Positions 18,081 through 27,279 of a stretch of DNA of 64,000 nucleotides are shown here, in pieces. The notes below the pieces were generated by a model. It ran no database searches. It had not been told where the DNA came from and was given only the letters and a program-made list of their open reading frames with translations. Numbering within the stretch: the first letter of the stretch is position 1; every line of letters begins with the position of its first letter. Position numbers and translations under genes: made by a program. Source of the DNA: Candidatus Hydrogenedens sp. (GTDB lineage Bacteria; Hydrogenedentota; Hydrogenedentia; Hydrogenedentales; Hydrogenedentaceae); the NCBI GenBank assembly GCA_035361075.1, contig DAOSBX010000002.1, positions 1-64,000 of the forward strand, given 5' to 3'.

Positions 18081-18938
18081 TTACTTGTTTAATTTAGAAA
18101 GAGCATTGCTTACAATTTCCATAAGTTTTTTGCCATATTGTATGTATGAATTGTAAAGTTGTTCTTCACTCTCTGCCTGTTGACCCGTGTGAATTACAGC
18201 TGCAAGATGAGGTTCAATAGAGAACCCGCCATCATAACCAGATTTTAAAAGATCAAATATAATTTCAGGGACATATCCATCACCTTCCCCACAAAGACAA
18301 TAAACATCCTCACCATTAATTTTTTTAGCATCCTTAATATGAACATATACAATATCTTTTTTTACCTTCAAATAATACTCCCATGCATCTTGTCCATAAG
18401 TCACTGGATTCCCAGTGTCAAAAACGACTTTCAACGCAGGACTATCCACCTCACCTAAAAGAATATTGCTATTGTCTGCAGATAAACCGCCCCAACCACT
18501 ACAATTTTCATGAACAAGGATAACACCTCCATCCTCTGCAATTTTTGCCAACTCTTTCATCCTTCTTATGGCTTCGTTTCTCCATTCTTTTTCGTCAATA
18601 GGATTTTTAGGGTCATTAGGATAACTCATAACGCGAATAAATTGAGTATTAAGTTGATGCATTCTGGGAATAGCATTTTTCAAATCGTTAATATCAATTT
18701 GTGGGTCACATGTGATAGGTCGTGCCCAATTTGCAATAGCACTTGCAAAGCACGAAACCTTCATTTGATTTTTCTCTAATTCATCTTTAACGTAATTAAA
18801 TACCTCTTCTGAAACCTGTGTGAAGTTTACGCCATCGACCATTCTTAACTCCATGTATGACCATCCCAATTCTTTATGTGCTTGTATCTGTTTTTGAATA
18901 GATTTGCCAGCTTCGTCGCTAATACCTGAATAAAACAT
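18081..18938 (-). CDS. sugar phosphate isomerase/epimerase (AP endonuclease 2-like TIM barrel), cytoplasmic
   Basis: A 285-residue xylose-isomerase-like TIM barrel. Metal-ligand segments typical of the family are visible: VLVHENCSG (Glu), VVFDTGNP (Asp), VYVHIKDAK (His) and FSIEPHL (Glu). No signal peptide is present. Such enzymes isomerise or epimerise sugars or inositols; the exact substrate is unknown. The gene lies 26 bases after a Tat-exported relative of the same fold, suggesting a two-compartment sugar pathway. Confidence 0.82.
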   Translation of the reverse strand: MFYSGISDEAGKSIQKQIQAHKELGWSYMELRMVDGVNFTQVSEEVFNYVKDELEKNQMKVSCFASAIANWARPITCDPQIDINDLKNAIPRMHQLNTQFIRVMSYPNDPKNPIDEKEWRNEAIRRMKELAKIAEDGGVILVHENCSGWGGLSADNSNILLGEVDSPALKVVFDTGNPVTYGQDAWEYYLKVKKDIVYVHIKDAKKINGEDVYCLCGEGDGYVPEIIFDLLKSGYDGGFSIEPHLAAVIHTGQQAESEEQLYNSYIQYGKKLMEIVSNALSKLNK

Positions 18939-18964
18939 AATATTTCCTTTCTTTTTATATTATA

Positions 18965-19876
18965 TTAAATAATACTTTTTATCATTTGTGCTGAGGCTTT
19001 AATATAGTCTAATTTTTCAGCTTCAGATTTTGTATTATATTCCATGTGAATGGATATTGGACCCTTAAATGCCCCCTGTTTAAGAATAATATCAAACATT
19101 TCTTTTACAGGGACACAACCCTTTCCCAAGGGAACCCAGTTAGTTTTGTTATTTTCAACTGTAAAATCTTTTACCGCTATCATTCGTATCCATGGAAGTA
19201 TGGCTATCGTGTTTGCTTTCCATGCCCCACCAAATCCTTCCGCTTTAACATGCCCTATATCAAAATTTGAGCCTAAATAGGGTGAATTAATCTCTTGAAA
19301 TACTTCAATTAGGTCCCAAATGGGCCCACCGAAGTTATTTAAACCACTATGGTTGTGATAGCCTAAGATTACATTATATTTTTCGGCTAAGGTTGTTAAT
19401 CCCTGTAGGTCTTTTTTCACATTTGAGATTTGTTCTTTAATATTTATTTTATCTTTATAATGATGGTAGCCAATACGAGCATAAGGGATTTTTAAAGCAC
19501 CTGCGGTTTTTAATATTTGTTCTGCATAAGGTTCTTCAGCACTGAGCAGGCGTGTTGTTATCATTACTACATCTAAGTTATTTTTCCGAAAGATTTCAAC
19601 AACTTTAGGCAAGTCTTCCTCTACTTTTTCTGGAATTACATGTCCATCATCACGAACCGTTAAATCAATACCGTCAAGCCCACAATCTTCACATGCAACT
19701 GCAAGATTTTCCCAATGAAGGTTTTGTAAATATTTTGAAAATACAACGATTTTATTAGAAGTTGTGTTAGTATTATCTGCTTCGTCTTTAGAGTATGCTT
19801 TTCGGAATGACTGAGTAAGTAATAGAGAACTTAATACTGTAGATTTTAAGAAGCTTCGTCTGGAATAATGGTTCAT
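18965..19876 (-). CDS. Tat-exported sugar phosphate isomerase/epimerase-like TIM barrel
   Basis: The N-terminus carries a twin-arginine signal (SRRSFLKS at 5-12 followed by a short hydrophobic stretch), so the folded, probably metal-loaded enzyme is exported to the periplasm. The mature part is an AP endonuclease 2-like barrel with ILGYHNHSG, SNFDIGHVKAEG, AVKDF and ISIHMEY segments at the metal-site positions. The start ATG directly abuts the stop of the upstream hydrolase gene (TAA-ATG), a sign of coupled translation. Exported members of this family are common in PVC-type bacteria that degrade polysaccharides. Substrate unknown. Confidence 0.82.
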   Translation of the reverse strand: MNHYSRRSFLKSTVLSSLLLTQSFRKAYSKDEADNTNTTSNKIVVFSKYLQNLHWENLAVACEDCGLDGIDLTVRDDGHVIPEKVEEDLPKVVEIFRKNNLDVVMITTRLLSAEEPYAEQILKTAGALKIPYARIGYHHYKDKINIKEQISNVKKDLQGLTTLAEKYNVILGYHNHSGLNNFGGPIWDLIEVFQEINSPYLGSNFDIGHVKAEGFGGAWKANTIAILPWIRMIAVKDFTVENNKTNWVPLGKGCVPVKEMFDIILKQGAFKGPISIHMEYNTKSEAEKLDYIKASAQMIKSII

Positions 19877-21112
19877 TTACAGTTTTTCCTTTTCTTCATT
19901 TGTATTTATATTTTTATTGCTTCTATTCCTTGTGGTATTTTTATACGCTTTTCCCGACAGAATAGTTTTTCTTTCTTCTTTTGTCATTGGAGTTCTTGTT
20001 GTTTGTGATTTTTTGGCTTTTGTTGTTTTTGCACTATCAGATGAATCATAAATATAAATTTCATGTTTATCCAACCAATCTTTTATTGGTTTAAATACTT
20101 CTTCTTCACCGTTTTCACCAAAGGCCAAATCACAATGATTATAATTGTGTTTACAGCCATTATCAGCACTAAGAATAAGCATTTTTTTATCATTAAACTT
20201 TAATGAGTTAAAAAAATCTTTAGCACATTCTAAATTGACAAATGGGTCATCAGGGGCATAAAAAAGCAACAAAGGAATATTCAACTCTGATAAATGTTCA
20301 AGAATATTAAGTTGACCATTTAGCATTGTCCATTTCTTTTCATTTAACCACGGGATCATCTCTTCCACCATTTTAGTAGAAGGTGGTTCCACCATTTTGC
20401 ATAAATCCCAAGCAGTCATGTTTGGATTCATATTTGATGGATTAATAGGGAATAGGGAATTACCTATTTTGAAAAATTTCAATATAGGAATTAACATTCT
20501 AAATAAAAGAAACACAGCATTCGGGAATTGTTTTTGAATTTTAACGAGTGACAACGGTATAACCATCTCAGTCTTTAAAAAACCTATAGGAGCACCTAAT
20601 GTAATACCTCCAGCGATTTTTTCTGAACCATAATGAATTAAATATGCGTATAATAACATCCCTCCTAAAGAATGTCCCACCCAGAAAAGTCTTTTATAGC
20701 CAGACATTTTTAAAATAAAATCGATAACGCTTGGTAAATCATATAAGAGAACATCATCAATAGTAGCATCATGATGAGTTCTTCCAAATGGAGGTTTTGA
20801 AGACTTACAACCTCGCATATCTATAGTCCAACAGTCGAAATTATTATTTTTAAGATAATTTACAATGCTATACTCAAATGGAAGTAAGAAGTTATTCTGG
20901 TTTGAGCCAAAGCCATGAACAAAAAGAATAGGTGGTTTCTTTTCAAAATTATTTCTAAATCTGCACAAACGAATTTCCCATAAATCTTTTGTCCGAACAT
21001 AATAAACTTCATTTGTATTTATTTTCTCTTGATTTGCAATGGTATATATAAAGTACGCATAAGCAATAAGTGCAATTATTACAATGCTAACTAAAAAAAT
21101 TAATACTGACAT
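19877..21112 (-). CDS. membrane-anchored alpha/beta hydrolase
   Basis: A 411-residue protein with one N-terminal transmembrane segment (residues 3-24), followed by an alpha/beta hydrolase domain. The oxyanion loop is FVHGFGS (64-70), the nucleophile elbow GHSLGG has S148, and probable acid and base residues lie in YAPDDPF and the HNYNHCDL stretch near the end. The fold resembles lipases of the gastric-lipase type by its SKPPFGRTH loop. The last 50 residues are charged and probably disordered. It starts 18 bases after uvrC. Likely an esterase or lipase facing one side of the inner membrane; the substrate is unknown. Confidence 0.78.
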   Translation of the reverse strand: MSVLIFLVSIVIIALIAYAYFIYTIANQEKINTNEVYYVRTKDLWEIRLCRFRNNFEKKPPILFVHGFGSNQNNFLLPFEYSIVNYLKNNNFDCWTIDMRGCKSSKPPFGRTHHDATIDDVLLYDLPSVIDFILKMSGYKRLFWVGHSLGGMLLYAYLIHYGSEKIAGGITLGAPIGFLKTEMVIPLSLVKIQKQFPNAVFLLFRMLIPILKFFKIGNSLFPINPSNMNPNMTAWDLCKMVEPPSTKMVEEMIPWLNEKKWTMLNGQLNILEHLSELNIPLLLFYAPDDPFVNLECAKDFFNSLKFNDKKMLILSADNGCKHNYNHCDLAFGENGEEEVFKPIKDWLDKHEIYIYDSSDSAKTTKAKKSQTTRTPMTKEERKTILSGKAYKNTTRNRSNKNINTNEEKEKL

Positions 21113-21130
21113 AAAAACTTCCTATTATTG

Positions 21131-23026
21131 TTATTTATGGTTATTTTGTGGTGTTTGAAAATAGTTATAAATCAATGTTGCCAACGTATCACCGATTCCT
21201 TTTACACATTTTAATTCTTGAATTGATGCATTTCTTATTTTATCAAAAGACTTGAAGTGTTTTAACAATTTTTCTGTTGTGTTTTTACCCAATCCAGAAA
21301 TGTTAATAGACGATGATAAGTCTTTTACTAACCGCTTTTTTCTATGATATTGGATTGAAAAACGATGAGTTTCGTCTCGTATTCTTTGAAGCAAAAGCAG
21401 GGCGTTAGAAGTTTTGTTCTTGATAATAATTGGATTACATCTGTTGGGTGTAAAAAAACGTTCTTGAGAAGAAGAATTATTTTTAGAAAACGAATAGTTT
21501 CTGGCCTTAGCTATACTTACACAATAAACATCAGAAATCGATAAATCATTTAATACAGATAAAGCGACATTCAGCTGTCCTTTACCCCCATCAATAAGGA
21601 GTAAATCTGGCAAGGGTAAGTCTGTTAAATCTCTAAACCGTCGTGTAAGTGCATCTCGTAAAGCGAAATAGTCATCATTTATATTGGATGTTTTAATAGA
21701 AAACTGCCGATAATCTGATTTTTTAGGTATACCGTTTTCAAACACGACCATTCCGACAACGGTATTATTCCCTTGTAATGTAGAGGCATCAAAACATTCT
21801 ATTCTTATAGGCATTCTGGGGATGTGAAGAATATTTTGTATTTCTTGTAAAATTGCCCCTTGGTTTGTTTGCAAGTTATATTCCTCACGGAATTTTGTTT
21901 CTGCATTTTTTAATGCCAAGTCCAAGAGTTCAGTATTTTTGCCTTTTGTAGAAGATGTGATTTTGACTTTTGTACCTTTCTTTTCAGTTAAAATAGTCTC
22001 CAATTGAGATGTTTCTTGTATATGAATAGGTAAAAGAATTTCTTCTGGGACAGATAAATTATGGGTATATAATTCTAATAATAAGGAAGACAAGAACTCA
22101 GAGATAGGAATTTCAGTTGGTAATTTTATTGTAAAATTATAAGAACCAATAAGTTTACCTTCTTGATAGAAAAGGATTAAAAATACAGCAATTTTATCAG
22201 ATGAATAAAAGCCCCAAACATCAATATTCCGCGAGTAATTGTTAAGAATTGTTTTTTGAGGTTCCATGATTTTCCGAAGAGCGAACAACCTATCACGTAA
22301 CAGTCCCGCTTTTTCAAAATGCAATTGTTCTGCTTCTTTTTTAATTTCAAGGGTTAACTCTTTTTCTAATGCTTCTGTGTTGCCTTGCAATACAAGAATG
22401 GCTTGATTAACCAATTTAGCATAATCATCTTCGTTAATATAACCGACACACGGTGCTGGACATGTACCCAGTTGATAATATAAGCAAGGTCGTGTTCTGT
22501 TATTAAACATGTTATCTGAACAACGTCGCAAGGGCACAACGAAATGAAGTTGTTTATATAGTTCACGGATAGCAGAAGCTACATGAAAAGGACCAAAATA
22601 CAGGGCATTGTCGTTTTTAGGTTTTCTAACGAAGGTAAGTCGTGGATACTTTTCAGATGGGTCAATACGTAATGATAAGAAGTTTTTGTCATCTTTAAGT
22701 CGGATATTATAACGAGGTTTGTGCTGTTTGATAAGAGTATTTTCTAAAAGTAAAGCCTCTTTCTCATTTTTTGTAATGAGATAGTCGATTTTGTGGGCTT
22801 TAGAAATAAGAAAACGAATATGATAACGAGTATCATTCAATTGGAAATATGTTCTAATACGAGCCCTTAAATTATTTGATTTGCCTACATAAATAACTTT
22901 CCCTTTTTCATCATAAAAAAGATAGCAACCAGGTGAAGTTGGAATAGTATTTAAATCAATAATCTTTTTATTAAAAGTATCGTTAATTAGTTCTGAACTA
23001 TTTTGAGGATGAACTTTGTTATCCAT
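21131..23026 (-). CDS. uvrC: excinuclease ABC subunit C
   Basis: The 631-residue dual-incision nuclease of nucleotide excision repair. An N-terminal GIY-YIG domain (SPGCYLFYDEKGKVIYVGKS at about 32-51), a UvrB-interacting UVR segment with paired Lys/Glu and LLRDRL near 245, an RNase H-like C-terminal nuclease with FDAS and LLIDGGKGQL, and terminal helix-hairpin-helix repeats (SINISGLGKNTTEKLLKHF, IQELKCVKGIGDTLATL) are all present. Length and order match the family. It sits in a tight run with the channel gene 21 bases upstream. Confidence 0.95.
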   Translation of the reverse strand: MDNKVHPQNSSELINDTFNKKIIDLNTIPTSPGCYLFYDEKGKVIYVGKSNNLRARIRTYFQLNDTRYHIRFLISKAHKIDYLITKNEKEALLLENTLIKQHKPRYNIRLKDDKNFLSLRIDPSEKYPRLTFVRKPKNDNALYFGPFHVASAIRELYKQLHFVVPLRRCSDNMFNNRTRPCLYYQLGTCPAPCVGYINEDDYAKLVNQAILVLQGNTEALEKELTLEIKKEAEQLHFEKAGLLRDRLFALRKIMEPQKTILNNYSRNIDVWGFYSSDKIAVFLILFYQEGKLIGSYNFTIKLPTEIPISEFLSSLLLELYTHNLSVPEEILLPIHIQETSQLETILTEKKGTKVKITSSTKGKNTELLDLALKNAETKFREEYNLQTNQGAILQEIQNILHIPRMPIRIECFDASTLQGNNTVVGMVVFENGIPKKSDYRQFSIKTSNINDDYFALRDALTRRFRDLTDLPLPDLLLIDGGKGQLNVALSVLNDLSISDVYCVSIAKARNYSFSKNNSSSQERFFTPNRCNPIIIKNKTSNALLLLQRIRDETHRFSIQYHRKKRLVKDLSSSINISGLGKNTTEKLLKHFKSFDKIRNASIQELKCVKGIGDTLATLIYNYFQTPQNNHK

Positions 23027-23047
23027 ATATGTATTTTTTAATACAAA

Positions 23048-26000
23048 TCATGTTTCTTTTTGAGAAGCATTGTTATCTTTGGGAACATTACCATTTTTTA
23101 TGTGAACATCTAACTGTGGGTATGATATTTCTATATTATGTTGCTTAAAGCGAGTATAAATCTCTGATAATAAATCATGCTGTAGTTGAAGATAATAATC
23201 AATGTGTGTGAATACACGTAGTTCATACTCTAAAGCACTTTGACCAAAACGAAGAAAATATACATGCGGTTCTGGAGAATGTTCAACAAAAGGATGTGTT
23301 TTCGCAATTTCAGTAAGAAGAGAAACAACTTGATTTATATCGGCATGATAACTTACACCGATAGGAATGCATAATCGCACTTTTGGTTCGTTCCTTGTCC
23401 AGTTAATTAATTGCTGGGTAAGCAGATCTTTATTAGGGACTATTAACTCTTTATTATCCCAATTTACAATGGTTGTTGAGCGCATTTGTAATGATTTTAC
23501 TCTTCCAGAGATATCACCTATTGTTACGATATCCCCTATACGTATAGGTCTTTCAAAGAGTAAAATTAGACCAGATACAAAATTAGCGACTATCTCCTGT
23601 AATCCGAACCCAAAGCCGACACCTAATGCGGCAACTAACCACTGAATTTTGTTCCATGTAATCTGTATTGCTCCCATTGCCATTATAAAGCCTATTGTAA
23701 ATACGATATATTTCAAAACGGTAGTAATTGCATATCTCTCACCAGATTGGATTTTTGTATATTTCGAGAGTAAAAAATCAATATAGATAGATAAGTTTTT
23801 TACGATAATAATGGTCAGAACAATAATAATGAATGAATTTAAAATGTCTAAAAGACTAACCCAATCATGTGTTAGAGAAGTAGGGGACAACGTGTTATCA
23901 GATGGCTTACCTGTTGATGATGGAGGTGTATTAATAACTTCAGAAATAGTGGAACTACTCCAAATGTGTACTTTATCTAAGTAACTTAAAGCAGGAAATA
24001 TATCAGACCAGATATATACTATTAATATGAATCCCGTAATAAATGCTATAAATCTAATTGCTTTTTTAATTTGTAATAAAAATGCCTCTTGTGTAGATGT
24101 CAAGTTATCAGAATTATTGTTTGATTCAATTTCTTTATTAAGAATGGTTGTTTGAACTGTAATATTAGAAATAATAGATTTATCAAACACAGTTTTCCAT
24201 TGATAATGTTTTATTGAAGTGTCTATAAAACGACATACAATGAAAACAACAGTAATAATAAATAGGGATGCAAATATCTTTTTTGTTAATTCAAGACTAC
24301 CATAGTTGTAACCAAAAAGATTTAAGAAAACAAGCACTAAACAAATTAATGAAAGAACTAAAAGGGTATGTTTAATATAAATTAATAATTTATTTACATT
24401 CTCATCTTTTATGTTATCTATCATGTTATTTAATGTTTTATGGGATAACATTGAGAAGAAAGCGGTAAAAAGTAGGAAGAGAGAAAAAATAGTACGAAAA
24501 AAATAATCTGCAAAAGCAGAGTCTGGAATAAATTGACTACTTAACGATATTAGAAATAATAAAATGAGTGAAACAAAGATAAAAACAACAATTTTCGTAT
24601 AATATTTTTCATATTCTTTGTCGTAGTGTTTTATAAATATTTCACATAAAGAAGGGATATGGAACATTGATGCTATGATTCCAAACCAGATAAGAGGAAG
24701 GCATAAAAAACGAATACTTATTGAGATATTATTTGTGATTGGATAATATGGAAATAGAATACTGAGAAGAATACTTATGACAAAAAATAACAATGGTAAT
24801 AGTGAAACACGACAAAAGAAACAGCCAATAAATAATAGAAGACGTCTGTAAGTAAACTGAAGTGGTGTATTTATATTACATGAAATATGTGTTAGTAGTT
24901 TTCCACAATATTTATAAATATAGATAACAATAATTAATCCCAAAAAGAAGGAAGAAAAAACTAAAATTAGGTTGTAAATGATATATGGTTTTTTATAAAT
25001 ATCAGTTTTTAATAAGGAACTAAATAGATTTGTTGCATCTGCTTTTAATGCTTCTAATCGTGGGAAAGGGGAACGAATCCAAATGATATTTTCATCAATA
25101 TAAGTGTTGAATTCTTTTGTGTGTTCAATCCATAGTTTAATCGTCGAAATGGTTTCTGTAAGTAAAGATATATAAATGTCATAATCGCTGATTAATGAAG
25201 ATAGGATATTCCTTTGAGTTTTTATTAAATCATCAATAGACTTCTTTATGTTCTTTTTCTCATATTCCGATAGGTTCGTTGTACTTTGTAAAAAGACACT
25301 CATAATCTGATTTTCAATATCAGATATTTTAAGTCTCCTTGAGAGTAAATCGTTATAGTCATTTTCAATGGATATTAATTCATTTTGAAGGTCATTTAAT
25401 ATTTTATTTAGTTGACGGACGTTAGGAAGTTTAGATTTTTCCTGACGTAGTGTAAATGCCCATCCAGATGAAAGAATATTTGTTTTTGATTTATTCCTCA
25501 AATTGTCAAGCTGGTTTTTTTGTTTTTTATAATCGTCACTATATTTTTTAAGATTATCATTCAAGGATAGAATTTTACTTTCTATCCCACCAGGTTCATT
25601 ACGTTTTCGAGCCAAAGTTAGATTTTCACTTGCGAATGTTAATAGTTCATTTGTAAAAACTGTTTTTGTTTTTGTTAGTGACTGAAAGGAATCTATAGAA
25701 TTACGGATATTTTTTTCATCTTCTTCTTGTTTTTTATTATTAGATTCGCTTTTCCAGAATTCATATTCTTTTTCTTTTTGCCGTAGTTCATATTTTACTT
25801 TTTCAACTCTTGATGTAATTAATCGTGTTTTAATATCAAAATATTCTAATTCTTTATTATGATATTTTAATTCTTTTTCTAAAGATTTAATCTGAGTGTC
25901 TTTAAATAGTTGTTTATATTTTGTAAGTGTTGGATGGTCTAAAGAGATATCCGTAGAAACTGACTCTTTTAAATTATTAATCTGTTGTTTAATGTCACTT

Positions 26001-26473
26001 ATTATTAGAAGTAACGATTTACGGTAGTCATTTCTACCTTCAAGTTCTTTTTGTAAAGTATCGTAGCTATTTTGTAATCGATTATATTCATTTTCAACTT
26101 GAAGTAAGTTATAGTTGATTTGTTCAAGAGTTAAATCTTTTGTATTTATTTGGATTACTTTTTCTGGAGATGATAATTGTTCTTCTATTGATTTAATTTC
26201 CTCAGGAGCATTTTGAATCTCTTCTTTTAAAGTATCAAGTTGTTGTTTCCATTTTGAGTAGTCTTGAAGTAACAACAAAGTGTCTGATAGTAATTTATCA
26301 ATGGTATTCTTTAAGTCTTGAGATAAAGATGCATCCTGAGAGATTTCATTTTTATAGTTATTAATTATTTCAGGTGATAATTCAATCTCATCAGAAAAAA
26401 CAAAGAAGGAGAATACAAAAATAACCAAAAATATATGTAGCATATGTAACATTTTAAACCTTGGCATAGGCAT
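23048..26473 (-). CDS. large MscS-family mechanosensitive channel (MscK/KefA-like)
   Basis: A 1141-residue membrane protein. A signal peptide (about residues 1-27) leads into a long periplasmic region of coiled coil (about 40-470, many Lys/Glu/Leu heptads). Around ten membrane helices follow between about 505 and 960. The MscS domain is near 930-1125: the pore helix ALGVGFGFGLQEIVANFVSG, then ERPIRIGDIV and the beta domain VVNWDNKELIVPN in slightly altered form. It probably opens under membrane tension to release solutes during hypo-osmotic shock. Architecture and size match MscK-type channels. It is the first gene of the minus-strand run that includes uvrC. Confidence 0.88.
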   Translation of the reverse strand: MPMPRFKMLHMLHIFLVIFVFSFFVFSDEIELSPEIINNYKNEISQDASLSQDLKNTIDKLLSDTLLLLQDYSKWKQQLDTLKEEIQNAPEEIKSIEEQLSSPEKVIQINTKDLTLEQINYNLLQVENEYNRLQNSYDTLQKELEGRNDYRKSLLLIISDIKQQINNLKESVSTDISLDHPTLTKYKQLFKDTQIKSLEKELKYHNKELEYFDIKTRLITSRVEKVKYELRQKEKEYEFWKSESNNKKQEEDEKNIRNSIDSFQSLTKTKTVFTNELLTFASENLTLARKRNEPGGIESKILSLNDNLKKYSDDYKKQKNQLDNLRNKSKTNILSSGWAFTLRQEKSKLPNVRQLNKILNDLQNELISIENDYNDLLSRRLKISDIENQIMSVFLQSTTNLSEYEKKNIKKSIDDLIKTQRNILSSLISDYDIYISLLTETISTIKLWIEHTKEFNTYIDENIIWIRSPFPRLEALKADATNLFSSLLKTDIYKKPYIIYNLILVFSSFFLGLIIVIYIYKYCGKLLTHISCNINTPLQFTYRRLLLFIGCFFCRVSLLPLLFFVISILLSILFPYYPITNNISISIRFLCLPLIWFGIIASMFHIPSLCEIFIKHYDKEYEKYYTKIVVFIFVSLILLFLISLSSQFIPDSAFADYFFRTIFSLFLLFTAFFSMLSHKTLNNMIDNIKDENVNKLLIYIKHTLLVLSLICLVLVFLNLFGYNYGSLELTKKIFASLFIITVVFIVCRFIDTSIKHYQWKTVFDKSIISNITVQTTILNKEIESNNNSDNLTSTQEAFLLQIKKAIRFIAFITGFILIVYIWSDIFPALSYLDKVHIWSSSTISEVINTPPSSTGKPSDNTLSPTSLTHDWVSLLDILNSFIIIVLTIIIVKNLSIYIDFLLSKYTKIQSGERYAITTVLKYIVFTIGFIMAMGAIQITWNKIQWLVAALGVGFGFGLQEIVANFVSGLILLFERPIRIGDIVTIGDISGRVKSLQMRSTTIVNWDNKELIVPNKDLLTQQLINWTRNEPKVRLCIPIGVSYHADINQVVSLLTEIAKTHPFVEHSPEPHVYFLRFGQSALEYELRVFTHIDYYLQLQHDLLSEIYTRFKQHNIEISYPQLDVHIKNGNVPKDNNASQKET

Positions 26474-26613
26474 ACCTTATTGTTATGGTGTAAAGTATTA
26501 TTTTATCATGATTTGAAACATAAATAGATTAAATGATATAAAGTAATAATTTGTATTACCAACGTTGTATCATTTCGTTTTATATGTTAACGAATAATTA
26601 GGTAAAAATAGTT

Positions 26614-27279
26614 ATGGTTCGTGTTGAAGATTGTTTTTTAAAATTGGGTCCTAAAACTAAATTTTATTGTGAAAACTTTTATGCTCCACCAAAATCAAAG
26701 ATAGCTTTATGGGGTCCCAGTGGTTGTGGTAAAAGCACATTGTTAAATTTAATTTCAGGATTATTAAAACCAGAACGAGGAAAAATAGTTGTAAATGGTA
26801 TTGAAATCACAGCACTATCCGAAGCAAAATTAGACCATTTTAGAGGTGAGAATATAGGGTTTATCTTTCAAACATTTAATTTGCTACCACCGTTTTCAGC
26901 ATTTCAAAATGTATTACTTGGTATGCGTTTTAGTGATACAATTCCTGAATCGATGTGGAAAGAGCAGGCAAAGAAACTCTTAAAACGAGTAGGCTTAGGG
27001 AACAGACTATATAATAAACCATCAGAACTTAGTGTGGGAGAACAGCAAAGAGTAGCTATTGCCAGGGCGGTCGCAAATAAACAGAAAATTATTGTGGCTG
27101 ATGAGCCAACAGGGAGTCTTGACCCTAAAACAGCCCATAGTGTTATGCAATTATTATTAGAACTCTGTGAAGAGCAAGGGGTTACTCTGCTTTTAGTAAC
27201 ACATGATAAAAGCATTGCGGACCAATTACCACAAATCTATGATTGTTCAAATTTAGTTCATGAGGAAGAAAATATATGA
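26614..27279 (+). CDS. ABC transporter ATP-binding protein (LolD/MacB-like)
   Basis: A 221-residue ATPase with Walker A GPSGCGKST (34-42), a Q-loop in FIFQTFNLLPPF, the signature LSVGEQQRV, Walker B KIIVADEPTGSLD and the H-loop LLVTHD. The Q-loop to signature region is typical of the LolD/MacB/FtsE branch. It overlaps the permease gene by 4 bases (ATGA), so the two are translated together. It probably powers a mechanotransmission or lipoprotein/metal-linked envelope process with the permease rather than classical import. Confidence 0.92.
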   Translation: MVRVEDCFLKLGPKTKFYCENFYAPPKSKIALWGPSGCGKSTLLNLISGLLKPERGKIVVNGIEITALSEAKLDHFRGENIGFIFQTFNLLPPFSAFQNVLLGMRFSDTIPESMWKEQAKKLLKRVGLGNRLYNKPSELSVGEQQRVAIARAVANKQKIIVADEPTGSLDPKTAHSVMQLLLELCEEQGVTLLLVTHDKSIADQLPQIYDCSNLVHEEENI

